Positions 52,471 through 61,505 of a DNA stretch of 64,000 nucleotides are shown piece after piece. Position numbers and translations under genes: made by a program. Below the pieces are notes generated by a model that saw only the letters and a program-made list of their open reading frames with translations, was not told where the DNA came from and made no database searches. Position 1 is the stretch's first letter, and every line of letters begins with the position of its first letter. The stretch is taken from NCBI GenBank assembly GCA_963696495.1, contig CAVOKJ010000005.1, positions 124,001-188,000 of the forward strand, given 5' to 3'. This stretch comes from Bog-756 sp963696495. GTDB taxonomy: Bacteria > Actinomycetota > Acidimicrobiia > Acidimicrobiales > RAAP-2.

Positions 52471-52649
52471 CGACGAGTCACCGCGTCCTCCGGGTCCACG
52501 GGGGCCGTCTGGTCGTGGCCGAGCGGCGCCTCGATCTCGAGACCGAGCTCGACGCCGCCGCCGGTGAGGGGTTCGAACTCGTCGACTCCTTCGCCGTCGA
52601 CGACAACGTCTACCTGATCCTGCGCCGGTCGACGGAACCAGGCGCCTGA
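52467..52649 (+). CDS. Small DUF4177-like hypothetical protein
   Basis: A 60-residue protein (LETELDAAAGEGFELVDSF, then VYLILRRS) that resembles the DUF4177 beta-alpha-beta pattern. The ATG overlaps the upstream deacetylase stop by 4 bp, so translation is coupled. Function unknown. Confidence 0.65.
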   Translation: MTTSHRVLRVHGGRLVVAERRLDLETELDAAAGEGFELVDSFAVDDNVYLILRRSTEPGA

Positions 52650-52676
52650 GACCGCACCGGCCCCGGTGGGGGATCC

Positions 52677-54292
52677 CTAGAACTCGGTGAAGGCCTGGAT
52701 GGAGACCACCCGGTTCCGGCCTGTCTCCTTGGCCCGGTAGAGCGCCTGGTCGGCTCGCTCGATGAAGGACGTGGTGTCCTCGACACCGTCCCAGCTGGTC
52801 AGTCCGGCCGACAGGGTCACGGGGAATTCGGAGGTGGCGTCCCGTCCGCCGGTGCGGAGCGTCTCGAGCAGGTGGTGTCCGCCGACGAGATCGGTGTCGG
52901 GCATGACCAGGCAGAACTCCTCGCCGCCGTACCGGGCGACCATGTCCTGCCCGCGGATGTTCGACACCATGACGGCGGCGATCGACCGCAGCAGGGTGTC
53001 GCCGGCCACATGCCCGAACTCGTCGTTGTACACCTTGAAGTGGTCGAGGTCGATCATGGCCACGCTGAGGGGCGTCTCGGAGCGAAGGGCGTGGGCCATC
53101 TCCATCTCGATCCGCTCGAAGAGGCTTCTCCGGTTGGCCAGCCCGGTGAGCGGATCGGTCCGGCTCTCGGCGTGGAGGCCGCTCACGAAGTTGGCCCGGC
53201 TCGTCACCCGCAGGAAGGCGGATGCCAGCAGGTCGGCCGCCTCCTCGGGTGGCTGGGCCCGGCTCTCGCCGGGGCGCGGGTCACCGCCATCACCAGCTCG
53301 CCGTCGGCGCAGTAGCCGACAGGGATGGCGCAGTGGACGTCGGTGAGGACCGGGGCGTCGACCCGGAGCGCCTGCACCAGTTCGGGTAGTTCGGCCAGCG
53401 CCAGGGCGGCCTCCGGATCGGAGTTCCAGGTGACGAGGGGCGTGAACGCGCCGACCTTGCCACCCCGGGTGAAGACCACGACACTGTCGGCCGGCAGGAC
53501 ATCGCTCACCAGCGGGAGGGCGCGTCCGAAGACGCGCCGGACGATGGCGGTGCTCGACTCGGCTTGGACGGGGTCGGGTTCGGCGAACGTCTCGTGCAGC
53601 GCGTCGATGGCCGACCTGAAGTTGACGGCCCGGTTCAGTGCGCCGACGGTGCGGGCGACGATCCACGAGACGATCACGATGGTCGACGAGTACACGATGA
53701 TCGTCGTCGCCAGGTCGGAGCCCCGGAGTCCCTGGGCCCAGCTGACGATCACCACCAAGGCGACGGCATAGAGGTCGATGGCGACCCTCATGCCCCGGCC
53801 TCCGATCACGCACATGAAGACCACGCCGACCAGGAGGGCCGGCGTGAAGGCGCCGAACGTGTCGGACGAGCCGAGACTGATGAAGCCCAGCGCGGACATG
53901 GACAGGCACACCACCACGAAGCCGGCACTGGCCTGGCCGGTGACGCCGGGTCTCCCCTTGGTCACGGCCACGAAGAAGGCGAGGTAGACGACGGAGACGA
54001 AGTAGCAGGCGAAGGCGCCGACGAAGTACCACCAGTGGGTGGGACCGGGACCGACCAGCGCGGCAGTGAGCAGGACGGGGATGGCGATCGATTCCGCGAT
54101 GAGTCCCGAGACGAGGCCTTCGCGCACCTGGCGCGGCGTGGGATTTGCCAGGTCGAACCTCACGGATGACTTATCGGCCGCACCGTCACGCTTCTTGACC
54201 CGCCCCTGAGCGGTGGGCGATGGGCCGGTCGGGACCCTGGGGCCGGCGGCCACCCGGCCCCCCCGTCGACCGTCCGACGAGGGACGGGCCAT
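52677..54292 (-). pseudogene. Membrane GGDEF diguanylate cyclase, frameshifted
   Basis: The N-terminal reading frame (54292 to about 53280) has six membrane segments and a GAF-like region. The C-terminal frame (about 53280 to 52677) holds a GGDEF domain with DPLTGLANRRSLFERI, LDHFKVYNDEFGHVAGD and the active-site ARYGGEEF. The two join smoothly at GELVMAVT / RPGESRAQPPEEAADLLAS if one base is added near 53271-53286, where G runs occur. So one cyclic-di-GMP synthase was likely split by a single-base deletion or a sequencing error. No RxxD inhibitory site is evident. It follows an MFS gene by 36 bp. Confidence 0.8.
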
Positions 54293-54309
54293 CGTCTCGT
54301 CCTGTGGAT

Positions 54310-54332
54310 CTAAACCTGAGGTAGACGTTTAG
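54310..54332. promoter_or_regulatory. Inverted repeat CTAAAC-N11-GTTTAG
   Basis: A 23-bp element with 6-bp perfect arms (54310-54315 and 54327-54332) sits in the 36-bp gap between the MFS stop and the GGDEF start. It overlaps the MFS stop. It is AT-rich relative to surroundings and looks like an operator. Confidence 0.4.
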
Positions 54333-55993
54333 GTTGAAGGTTCGGTCGAGGGTTCGCGGGAGGATACGACCCCGACCGGGCGATCGGGGAGCATGCCGGT
54401 GAAGAACAGGCTGACGACCGTGAGGAGGGCGACGAGCCACAGGGCGGCCCGCAGCCCGATGAGGCGGGCCGAGGCGTTCTCCGCCACGATGGCGTCCTGG
54501 GTGGTGGCCGGCAGGTCGGTCGTCTCGAGGGCGGCCCGCAGATCGGTGTCGGAGATGAAGGGGACGCCGTTCTCCAGCTGCACGGTGGCATTGGAGAGGA
54601 CGGCGGCAGGGATGGCCGCGTTGTGGCTCGCCCCCTCGATGAAGCCGGTGGTCAGGCTGCCGATCAGCACCGCACCGACCAGGGCCGTCCCGAGGGATGC
54701 CCCGAAGTTGGTGAACGTGTTCTGGAGGCCTCCGACCTCGGCGCTCTGATCGTCCGGCATGGCCGACACGGTGACCGCCCCGAGTTGGGAGGCGAGGGCT
54801 CCGATACCCAGGCCGACGAGGGCCATCGGGATGAGCACGATGCCGGCGTTGGCGCCCGGGTCCAGCCCGGCCACGAGGACGAGGGTGCCGGCCAGCATGG
54901 CGAGCATGCCCAGACGCACCACGAGCCGCGGCGAGGCCCGGGGGGCGAGCCGCGGGATGGCCAGCGCGGCGACCAGGAGGGTGATGGACAGCGGCAGGAG
55001 GCGCAGCCCGGTCTGCAGGGCGCTCAGCTCGAGCACGACCGACAGGAACAGCGGAATGGTGAAGAAGATGCCCGACTGGACCAGGAACTGGAAGAAGAAG
55101 GCGATGAGGCCACCGGTCATCTGCACGCTGCGGAACATCGTCAGATGGATCAGCGGCTCCTGGCCGAGTCGTTCACGTCGGGCCTCCCACAGCATGAGCG
55201 CCCCGAGGACGAGCAGGCCGCCCAGCACCAACCAGACGACCGGGGAGACGCCGAGGACGGCCGGCCCGTTGGGCTTGGGGCGCACGAAACCCCAGATGCC
55301 CGAGCGGAGCACCCCGAACACCAGGAGCGACAGACCCACGATGGACAGCACGGCGCCGAGCAGATCGAAGGGCCTTCTCGCCTCGGCGGCGGTGTCCTGC
55401 ACGCCGCGGGTGGCGACGAGGATGACCGCCACCAGGACCACCTCTCCCACGAAGACCCAGCGCCACGAGGCGAACGTGGTGACCGCCCCGCCGACCAGCG
55501 GACCGGCGGCCACGGCGATGGCCCCGGCCGCGGCGATGAGACCGTAGGCCGCCGCCCGTCGCTCGGTGGGGAAGTTGCCGGCGACCAGCGCCACGATGGC
55601 CGGCATGATGAGCGCCGCTCCGAGTCCCTCGAGGCCCGACCATCCGATGATCAGGACGGTCAGGTTGGGGGACACGGCGGTGAGCAGCGAGCCGGTGCCG
55701 TAGACGCACAGTCCGATGGCGAAGGCCCGCCGTCGCCCGATGATGGCGCCGATCTTCCCGCCGGTGATCATGAAGGCGGCCATGACCAGGGTGTAGAGGG
55801 TGATGGCCGTCTGGATCCCGCTGACCGTCGTGCCGAGGTCGTTGGCGACCTGGCGGATGGAGACGTTCATGACCGAGGTGTCCAGGGTCATGAGGAACTG
55901 GGCCGAGGCCAGGATCAGGAGAACCGGTGAGCCCCGACCGGTACCGCCCCGGTCGCCGGCCGGTGGCGTCGCCCCGTTGTCGTCTGTCTGCAC
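54329..55993 (-). CDS. MFS transporter, DHA2-like
   Basis: A 554-residue, 14-segment major facilitator. The start LASAQFLMTLDTSVMNVSIR and the motifs GGKIGAIIGRRRAFAIG and AAGPLVGGAVTTFASWRW match drug-efflux DHA2 proteins. Substrate unknown. GTG start; TAGTTT ends 6 nt before it. No TetR-type regulator gene is adjacent. The GGDEF gene follows on the same strand. Confidence 0.9.
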   Translation of the reverse strand: MQTDDNGATPPAGDRGGTGRGSPVLLILASAQFLMTLDTSVMNVSIRQVANDLGTTVSGIQTAITLYTLVMAAFMITGGKIGAIIGRRRAFAIGLCVYGTGSLLTAVSPNLTVLIIGWSGLEGLGAALIMPAIVALVAGNFPTERRAAAYGLIAAAGAIAVAAGPLVGGAVTTFASWRWVFVGEVVLVAVILVATRGVQDTAAEARRPFDLLGAVLSIVGLSLLVFGVLRSGIWGFVRPKPNGPAVLGVSPVVWLVLGGLLVLGALMLWEARRERLGQEPLIHLTMFRSVQMTGGLIAFFFQFLVQSGIFFTIPLFLSVVLELSALQTGLRLLPLSITLLVAALAIPRLAPRASPRLVVRLGMLAMLAGTLVLVAGLDPGANAGIVLIPMALVGLGIGALASQLGAVTVSAMPDDQSAEVGGLQNTFTNFGASLGTALVGAVLIGSLTTGFIEGASHNAAIPAAVLSNATVQLENGVPFISDTDLRAALETTDLPATTQDAIVAENASARLIGLRAALWLVALLTVVSLFFTGMLPDRPVGVVSSREPSTEPST

Positions 55994-55999
55994 ACAGGG

Positions 56000-56005
56000 A
56001 AACTA
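56000..56005 (-). promoter_or_regulatory. -10 box TAGTTT of leaderless MFS gene
   Basis: On the minus strand TAGTTT ends 6 nt before the GTG at 55993. Confidence 0.4.
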
Positions 56006-56116
56006 GTGCCGTCGGCGAGGGGTGGCGGCGAGGATCCACCGGTCGCGGATGCGGCTATCTTGACGGTCCGGGGCCGGACCGGTCCTGTCGGTCGGCCCAG
56101 CGATCGGGGAGAGTAC

Positions 56117-56887
56117 GTGACCTACTGCCTGGCCCTCCGTCTCGAAGAGGGACTCGTCTTCCTGGCCGACACCCGGACCAACGCCGGGGTGGACAACGTC
56201 AGCAGCTACCGGAAGCTCCACGTCCTGCGGCCGGGGCCGGACCGGGTGTTCGTGATCGAGTCCGCCGGGAGCCTCGCCACCACCCAGGAGGTCCTCGACC
56301 GCGTGCAGCGGGACCTCGAGAGCCCCGACGCCACCGAGAACCTGTCGTCGGTGCAGCACCTGTTCGAGGCGGCCCTCTATCTGGGCCGGTTGAGCCGGGA
56401 GGTGGCCGCCGAGCACCGCGAGGCCCTGGCCGAGGTGGGGGCCGACGGCACCGCCACCTTCATTCTCGGGGGCCAGGTCGGAGGAGGGGCCGCCGACATC
56501 CTGCTCGTCTATCCCGAGGGGAACTACATCCGTGCCTCCGACGAGCGCCCGTTCCTCCAGATCGGGGAGAGCAAGTACGGCAAGTTCATGCTGGAGCTCG
56601 CCGTCGAGGCCCAGGTCGACCTGGACACCGCCACCACCATCGCCCTCGGCTCCATGATGAGCACGGCCCGGGCCAACCTGTCGGTCGGACCGCCCTATGA
56701 CGGCGCCATCTATCTGAACGACTCCCTGTCCGTCGAGGAATTCCGGATCGGGAGCGACTCGCCGTTGCTGGAGTCCCTGCGTCGCACCTGGGAGCGGCAG
56801 ATGATGCGCGGCATCGCCGAGCTCAAGGTCATCTCCGAGGCCGATCCGACCTTCCGGATGCCGGGGGAGGACCCGATCGGGGACTGA
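56117..56887 (+). CDS. Anbu (ancestral beta-subunit) proteasome-type protease
   Basis: A 256-residue Ntn hydrolase of the Anbu/HslV-like family. It begins VTYCLALRLEEGLVFLADTRTNAG; removal of the initiator Met gives Thr1, with Asp17 and Lys32 in the right places for the proteasome beta catalytic site. GTG has GGGGAGA 5 nt upstream. Anbu forms oligomeric peptidase rings. In other bacteria its gene is usually next to ATP-grasp, alpha-E and transglutaminase genes; here those lie at 10.6-17.0 kb. Neighbours are an MFS transporter and glutaminase. Confidence 0.93.
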   Translation: MTYCLALRLEEGLVFLADTRTNAGVDNVSSYRKLHVLRPGPDRVFVIESAGSLATTQEVLDRVQRDLESPDATENLSSVQHLFEAALYLGRLSREVAAEHREALAEVGADGTATFILGGQVGGGAADILLVYPEGNYIRASDERPFLQIGESKYGKFMLELAVEAQVDLDTATTIALGSMMSTARANLSVGPPYDGAIYLNDSLSVEEFRIGSDSPLLESLRRTWERQMMRGIAELKVISEADPTFRMPGEDPIGD

Positions 56888-56937
56888 GCCGCTGCCGGCG
56901 GACCGTGCACCGATCTGCCCGCCCGGTGGAGAGCCGG

Positions 56938-57966
56938 TCAGCCGGCCGATCCGGCACCGGACGGCACCGGCACGGGCTTCGACGCGAAGATGTTCAGCCC
57001 GAGCTTCTCCGAGAGGTACCGCGTGGCCCGCTGGCCACGGACGCTGTTGCCGGCCTCGTCGAGCGGGGAGAAGGTGCCGAGTCCACCCTTCCCCGGCGAG
57101 ATCGTGACGATGCCGCCGCTCACCCCGCTCTTTCCCGGGAGGCCGACCTCGTAGAGCCAGTCGCCGGAGTGCTCGTAGAGGCCGGCGGTGGCCATGGCCG
57201 CCAGGACGTGCTTGCCGGTCGTGGCCGAGATGACCTCGACGCCGGTGACCGGGTTCACGCCCCCGTCGGCCAGTGTGGCACCCATCACCGCCAGATCGAC
57301 GGCGCTGACCTGGAGCGAGCACTGCCGGGTGTAGTTGTCGGTGGTCTCGTCGGGGTCGGCATACAGCCGGCCGTAGCTCTCGAGGAGGTGGGCGATCCCC
57401 TGGTTGCGGAGGTTGGTGGCCGACTCCGAGCGGTAGACGTCGTCGTCGACGGCCAGGGGCCGACCGGCGAAGCGGGACAGTCCGTCGGCGATGAAGGCCC
57501 ACTGCTCGTCGGCCGTCGCCCCCGGCACCAGGCTGGTGGTGGCCATGGCGCCGGCGTTGACCATGGGGTTCATGGTCCGCTCCTCGTTGAGCTCGATGGC
57601 CATCACCGAGTTGAAGGCCAGGCCGGTGGCGTTGACCCCCAGCTTCTCGCGGGCGGCCTCGTGGCCGATGGCGTCGCACACCAGGGCGAAGACGAAGGGC
57701 TTGGAGATGCTCTGCAGCGAGAACAGGTGCTGGGCGTCCCCGACCGACAGGCTGGCGCCGCGGACCCCCACGATCGAGATGCCGAAGAGCGATGGGTCGG
57801 CGTCGGCCAGTGCCGGGATGTAGTCGGCCACCGCCCCCTCGTCGAGGTCGCCGTAGAGCTCGTGGACCTCGACGAGCAGTTCGGCGACCAGCTCGGGGGA
57901 AGGCAGCTCGCCCGTCGAGACGGCCCCGACCGTGGTCCGCTGGTCGAACGGGAGGGGGATGTGCAT
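56938..57966 (-). CDS. glsA: Glutaminase
   Basis: A 342-residue serine-dependent beta-lactamase-fold glutaminase that converts glutamine to glutamate and ammonia. The catalytic Ser/Lys pair is in FSLQSISKPF, with ELNEERTMNPMVNAGA and GLPGKSGVSGGI as other family motifs. ATG start; convergent with Anbu (50-bp gap) and 5 bp after the upstream small gene. Confidence 0.94.
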   Translation of the reverse strand: MHIPLPFDQRTTVGAVSTGELPSPELVAELLVEVHELYGDLDEGAVADYIPALADADPSLFGISIVGVRGASLSVGDAQHLFSLQSISKPFVFALVCDAIGHEAAREKLGVNATGLAFNSVMAIELNEERTMNPMVNAGAMATTSLVPGATADEQWAFIADGLSRFAGRPLAVDDDVYRSESATNLRNQGIAHLLESYGRLYADPDETTDNYTRQCSLQVSAVDLAVMGATLADGGVNPVTGVEVISATTGKHVLAAMATAGLYEHSGDWLYEVGLPGKSGVSGGIVTISPGKGGLGTFSPLDEAGNSVRGQRATRYLSEKLGLNIFASKPVPVPSGAGSAG

Positions 57967-57971
57967 CCCGG

Positions 57972-58250
57972 TCAGGGCTGCTTGTCCGGGGTGATCCCGG
58001 CTCCCTTCAACATCCGGCGGAGGTCGACGACCATCTGCTCGTCGATGTCGTGATGCCGCGGTGTGGGGAAGGTCTCGGTCTCCGGGCCGAGGGTGACGTG
58101 GTACTTGCCGTCGTGCTCACGGACCGTCGTGGCCACCGCCTCGAGGAGGGAGAGCACGTCGTGCCACTGGATGTTGTGGCTCACCGGGTGCTGGAAGATC
58201 TTCTCCAGGGTGACCCGGTGATGTCCGTCGAGTTTGGTGCCTTCGGCCAC
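57972..58250 (-). CDS. Small conserved actinobacterial protein
   Basis: A 92-residue protein (GHHRVTLEKIFQHPVSHNIQ; DGKYHVTLGPETETF; MVVDLRRMLKGAGI). It resembles small actinobacterial proteins of unknown role, with a possible HicA-like dsRBD fold (inference). GTG with CCAGGAG 7 nt upstream. It precedes glsA by 5 bp. No antitoxin gene is adjacent, so a toxin role is not supported. Confidence 0.72.
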   Translation of the reverse strand: MAEGTKLDGHHRVTLEKIFQHPVSHNIQWHDVLSLLEAVATTVREHDGKYHVTLGPETETFPTPRHHDIDEQMVVDLRRMLKGAGITPDKQP

Positions 58251-58413
58251 GTGTCTGCTCCTGGGCGATCTTGAGCGGTCCCGAACCCCCGGCGCTTGGC
58301 CGAAGGCACGGACGGGCCGGATGGGGCGTCGCTCTGTCGTGCCGGCCGGTGGCCAGGCTAGTGCCGGCTGCGTCGACCCCGGAGCGCCTGGTGGTGGGGG
58401 CGGCGGCCTCGCT

Positions 58414-59991
58414 CTAGAACCCGGTGGCCCGGGCGGCAGGCGGGCGGGGGGCGCCGGTCACGTTGGCCAGGTACTTGGACGGCTGGGACACCGTCGAGAG
58501 CGGGCTGGCGATGTCCTCCAGCGACTGGCGTTCGGCGTCCACGCCCAGGAAGATCTCGACGACACCGCCCACCAGCATGACGCCGGCACCGATCAGGTAG
58601 CCGATGAACAGCTTGGTGTGGTCCTGACCGTTGCCGATGAGCAGACCGTAGAGCCAGGGACCGAAGGCGCCGAACGACTGGGCGATGGCGAAGAAGACGG
58701 CGATGGCCTTGGCCCGAACCTCCACCGGAAAGATCTCGCTCACGGTGAGGTAGGCGGAACTGGCCCCGGCCGAGGCGAAGAAGAAGATCACACACCAGCA
58801 CGCGGTCTGGGTGACCGCGTCGAGGGCGCCGGCCTGGAAGAGGAAGGCACTGACGGCGAGCAGGCTCCCGGCGAGCAGGTAGGTGCCCGAGATCATCTTG
58901 CGGCGCCCGATCGTGTCGAACAGGTGGCCGAGGGTCAGGGGCCCGATCAGGTTCCCCAGGGCGAAGAAGATGTAGTAGTACGCGGTGTCGGTGGACGGGA
59001 CGCCGTAGATCTTGGTCAGGACCAGTGCGTAGGTGAAGAAGATGGCGTTGTAGAGGAACGACTGGGTGATCATCAGCGTCGCGCCGAGGATGGACCGCCG
59101 GGGGTACCGGGAGAACAGGGTCCGGGCCAGTGCGATGAACCCGATGTTGGTGGCCGGGCTGATCTCGATGGCCCTCGAGTCGTCGACCTCTCCCAGCGTG
59201 CCCCCCGAATGCTCCGTGGCCTGCTCGATCTGTTCGACGGCCTGTTCCGCCTCGCGCTCCCGTCCGTGCATGAGGAGCCAGCGGGGGCTCTCGGGGAGGT
59301 TCTTCCTCACGAAGAGGATGACGAACCCGAGCACCGGACCGAACAGGAACGCCACCCTCCACGAGTAGCTGACCGGCAGGTGGTTGACCACCAGCAGGGT
59401 GAGCACGGTGCCGATCAGGGCACCGCCCCAGTAGGTCCCGTTGACGGCGATGTCCACCCGGCCGCGGTACTTGGCCGGGATGAGCTCGTCGATCGCCGAG
59501 TTGATGGCGGCGTACTCGCCGCCGATGCCCATGCCGGCGATGAACCGTGAGACCCACAGCCAGTAGACCCAGAACTCCGAGTGCCCGAAGGTCAGAGCCG
59601 TGAGGAACCCGCCGAAGAGGTAGACGCCCAGCGTGATCATGAACAGGTTGCGCCGCCCCCACTTGTCCGAGAGGCGCCCGAAGAACAGCGCGCCGGCCAC
59701 CTCGCCGAGCAGGTACACCGTCCCCACGGCGAACGAGACGCTGGCCGACGAGAGATTGAGTGACGCCTTGTTGCTGATGAGTCCGGTGACATTGCTGGCG
59801 ATGGTGATCTCGAGTCCGTCGAGCACCCAGGCCACGCCGAGGGCGACCACCAGCATGGTGTGGAAACGTGACCAGCCCAGCCGGTCGAGCCGCGCCGGAA
59901 TGAGGCTGCGGATGACACCGGTGTCCGCCCGGTCGGCCCCCCCGTCGCCCGCCGCCGGCTGTTCGGACAATCCCCGCTGCACCGTGGTCAC
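58414..59991 (-). CDS. MFS sugar/solute transporter
   Basis: A 525-residue, 12-segment major facilitator. Motifs are RLSDKWGRRNLFMITLGVY, GGEYAAINSAIDELIPAKYRGR (as GMGIGGEYAAINSAIDEL), VRKNLPESPRWLLMHGRE and LFDTIGRRKMISG. The pattern fits the SP/SHS family for organic acids or sugars. GTG start with GGGGGTGA 5 nt upstream. Substrate unknown. Confidence 0.9.
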   Translation of the reverse strand: MTTVQRGLSEQPAAGDGGADRADTGVIRSLIPARLDRLGWSRFHTMLVVALGVAWVLDGLEITIASNVTGLISNKASLNLSSASVSFAVGTVYLLGEVAGALFFGRLSDKWGRRNLFMITLGVYLFGGFLTALTFGHSEFWVYWLWVSRFIAGMGIGGEYAAINSAIDELIPAKYRGRVDIAVNGTYWGGALIGTVLTLLVVNHLPVSYSWRVAFLFGPVLGFVILFVRKNLPESPRWLLMHGREREAEQAVEQIEQATEHSGGTLGEVDDSRAIEISPATNIGFIALARTLFSRYPRRSILGATLMITQSFLYNAIFFTYALVLTKIYGVPSTDTAYYYIFFALGNLIGPLTLGHLFDTIGRRKMISGTYLLAGSLLAVSAFLFQAGALDAVTQTACWCVIFFFASAGASSAYLTVSEIFPVEVRAKAIAVFFAIAQSFGAFGPWLYGLLIGNGQDHTKLFIGYLIGAGVMLVGGVVEIFLGVDAERQSLEDIASPLSTVSQPSKYLANVTGAPRPPAARATGF

Positions 59992-60080
59992 CGTTCACCC
60001 CCTGGTCGTCTCGGCCGAACCGATACCCGGGCGATCCGAATGACAAACCCGACGGTCCGGTGCCGCGCCGGGACCGGTGG

Positions 60081-60965
60081 CTAGGAGCGCATCGCCGGTG
60101 CAGCCGCACGACCGCCCACCAGCTCGGCGAACCGGCGGGCGAAGGTGTGCACGTCGCCGGGCCAGCGCGCCGACAGGTAGCGACCGTCGGCGACCACGAA
60201 TGCCGGCCGCTCGTCGTCGGGGGTGTCCCGGTGCCTACCGCTCGACTTCAGCGCGGCGTCGGGCTCGCCGGGGTCGACGTCGACGAAGTCGGAGGCGCTC
60301 GCCAACGAGCGGGTGACCTCTTGCTGCACGGACCGGTAGCCGACAGGCTCGCCGGGCTCCTCGCCGTAGGTGCGGTAGTAGCCCGGGTCCCAGAAGCGGC
60401 TCACCCGTGCCACCCGCCAGGCCCTCTGCTCGAGCGACCAGGTGAGTGCGGTGGTGCGCCTCCCGTACAGGACCGACCGCCCTGTCCGGGGATCGACGCT
60501 GCGCGCCGCCAGCAACACGCCGTGGCACACGGCGCCCACCGGCATCTGGCGACCGAAGGCGTCGACTACGACGCCCTGGAGGATCGGGCTCTCGAGGTAG
60601 GACCGCATGCCCCGGGCCCGGTGGCCCCCCGGGAGGAGGAGGCCGTCCACCGCCGCCAGGTCGATCTCGGCCCAGGGCACCGGCAAGCCGAACTCCGGTG
60701 ACGCCACCAGTTCGCCGTAGGCGACCCGGCCGCGTCGGTCGGCCCGGAGGACGGAGCCCACGGCGACGACGTGGGAGAGTCCCGGGACGAGCCCCCAGGG
60801 GTCGAGCCCCCGTCCCGTCACCATCAGCTCGTCGCCCCGTCCCGCCTGCCCGCTCTCGGTGGCGAACCTGACCTGATGGCCCAGGCCACGCAGGACCTTC
60901 CAGCTCACGGCCACCTCGGTGGGATCGAAATCGAGATCCGGCACCGGGATCAGCACCACGGCCAC
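60081..60965 (-). CDS. DJ-1/PfpI family protein
   Basis: A 294-residue glutaminase-class-I-like protein. The nucleophile elbow GAVCHGVLLAARS carries the expected Cys, preceded by DGLLLPGGHRARGM. The start VAVVLIPVPDLDFDPTEVAV is chosen because GGGAGGAG lies 5 nt upstream of the GTG at 60965; an in-frame GTG at 60998 lacks a ribosome site. Proteins of this form include glyoxalases and amidases; function unknown. Confidence 0.85.
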   Translation of the reverse strand: MAVVLIPVPDLDFDPTEVAVSWKVLRGLGHQVRFATESGQAGRGDELMVTGRGLDPWGLVPGLSHVVAVGSVLRADRRGRVAYGELVASPEFGLPVPWAEIDLAAVDGLLLPGGHRARGMRSYLESPILQGVVVDAFGRQMPVGAVCHGVLLAARSVDPRTGRSVLYGRRTTALTWSLEQRAWRVARVSRFWDPGYYRTYGEEPGEPVGYRSVQQEVTRSLASASDFVDVDPGEPDAALKSSGRHRDTPDDERPAFVVADGRYLSARWPGDVHTFARRFAELVGGRAAAPAMRS

Positions 60966-61030
60966 GGTTGCTCCTCCCGTCGGTATCGCGGTGCGCACCG
61001 GTGAGGTGGTCCCGCCATGCGGTCGGCCAG

Positions 61031-61101
61031 AGCGGCTGAAGGGGATCGAACCCTCGTCATCTGCTTGGAAGGCAGAGGCTCTACCATTGAGCTACAGCCG
61101 C
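61031..61101 (-). tRNA. tRNA-Gly (anticodon TCC)
   Basis: A 71-nt cloverleaf on the minus strand. The acceptor stem is GCGGCTG/CAGCCGC, the D arm GCTC...GAGC, the anticodon arm TCTGC-CTTCCAA-GCAGA with TCC at 61069-61067, and the T loop TTCGATC. CCA is not encoded. It reads GGA/GGG codons. Confidence 0.97.
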
Positions 61102-61505
61102 AGGAAGAAATGGCCACCCAGCTGGCCATTCCCGGTCAGCCGCCTCGGGAGAGCACGGGGACAGCGCTCCGTCAGCGGATCACCACTGCCGTGCGGCTGC
61201 CTTCTCCGGCTCCCACCGCAGCGGGCTTCCGAGCCCAGGAATCGACAACCCTGGACTCGGTCACCGCCGAGAGTGTAGGCGACGGCCGGTCCACCAGCCA
61301 CGACTTGCTTTCGTGTTCCGGGTTGCCCTGTCGCCGATCACCAGCGTGTGGGCCGACTCGGGCATGAGGACTTGGTCGCAGGGGACGACTACGTCTCCTT
61401 CTTGCGGGCGGTTGCGATACGGCGGAGCTCGAGCGCTCCGCCGGACCTCCGGGGCCGCCTCAGTTACGATGCGTCGGCGCGGCAATCTCTCGGCATCGGA
61501 GGACA
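61102..61505. other. Intergenic region between tRNA-Gly and a membrane protein gene
   Basis: 404 bp with the inverted repeat noted above and a TACGAT box at 61465-61470, which would start the transcript ~28 nt before the next gene. No further gene was recognised. It is slightly less GC-rich than its surroundings. Confidence 0.5.
61109..61130. promoter_or_regulatory. Inverted repeat just upstream of tRNA-Gly
   Basis: AATGGCCA and TGGCCATT (8-bp arms, 6-nt loop) lie 8 nt upstream of the tRNA 5' end. It could be part of the tRNA promoter or processing leader. Role unknown. Confidence 0.35.

Noticed and set aside
54623..55930. Long plus-strand open frame opposite the DHA2 transporter
   Set aside because: Acidic, Glu/Asp/His-rich shadow with no recognisable domain; the minus-strand transporter is clear.
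57972..58250. HicA toxin call for the small gene before glsA
   Set aside because: No HicB-like partner is adjacent and the fold similarity is only inferred.
60989..61000. Palindrome CGGTGCGCACCG between tRNA-Gly and the DJ-1 gene
   Set aside because: GC-rich 12-bp palindromes are expected by chance in this composition; no second copy or terminator features.
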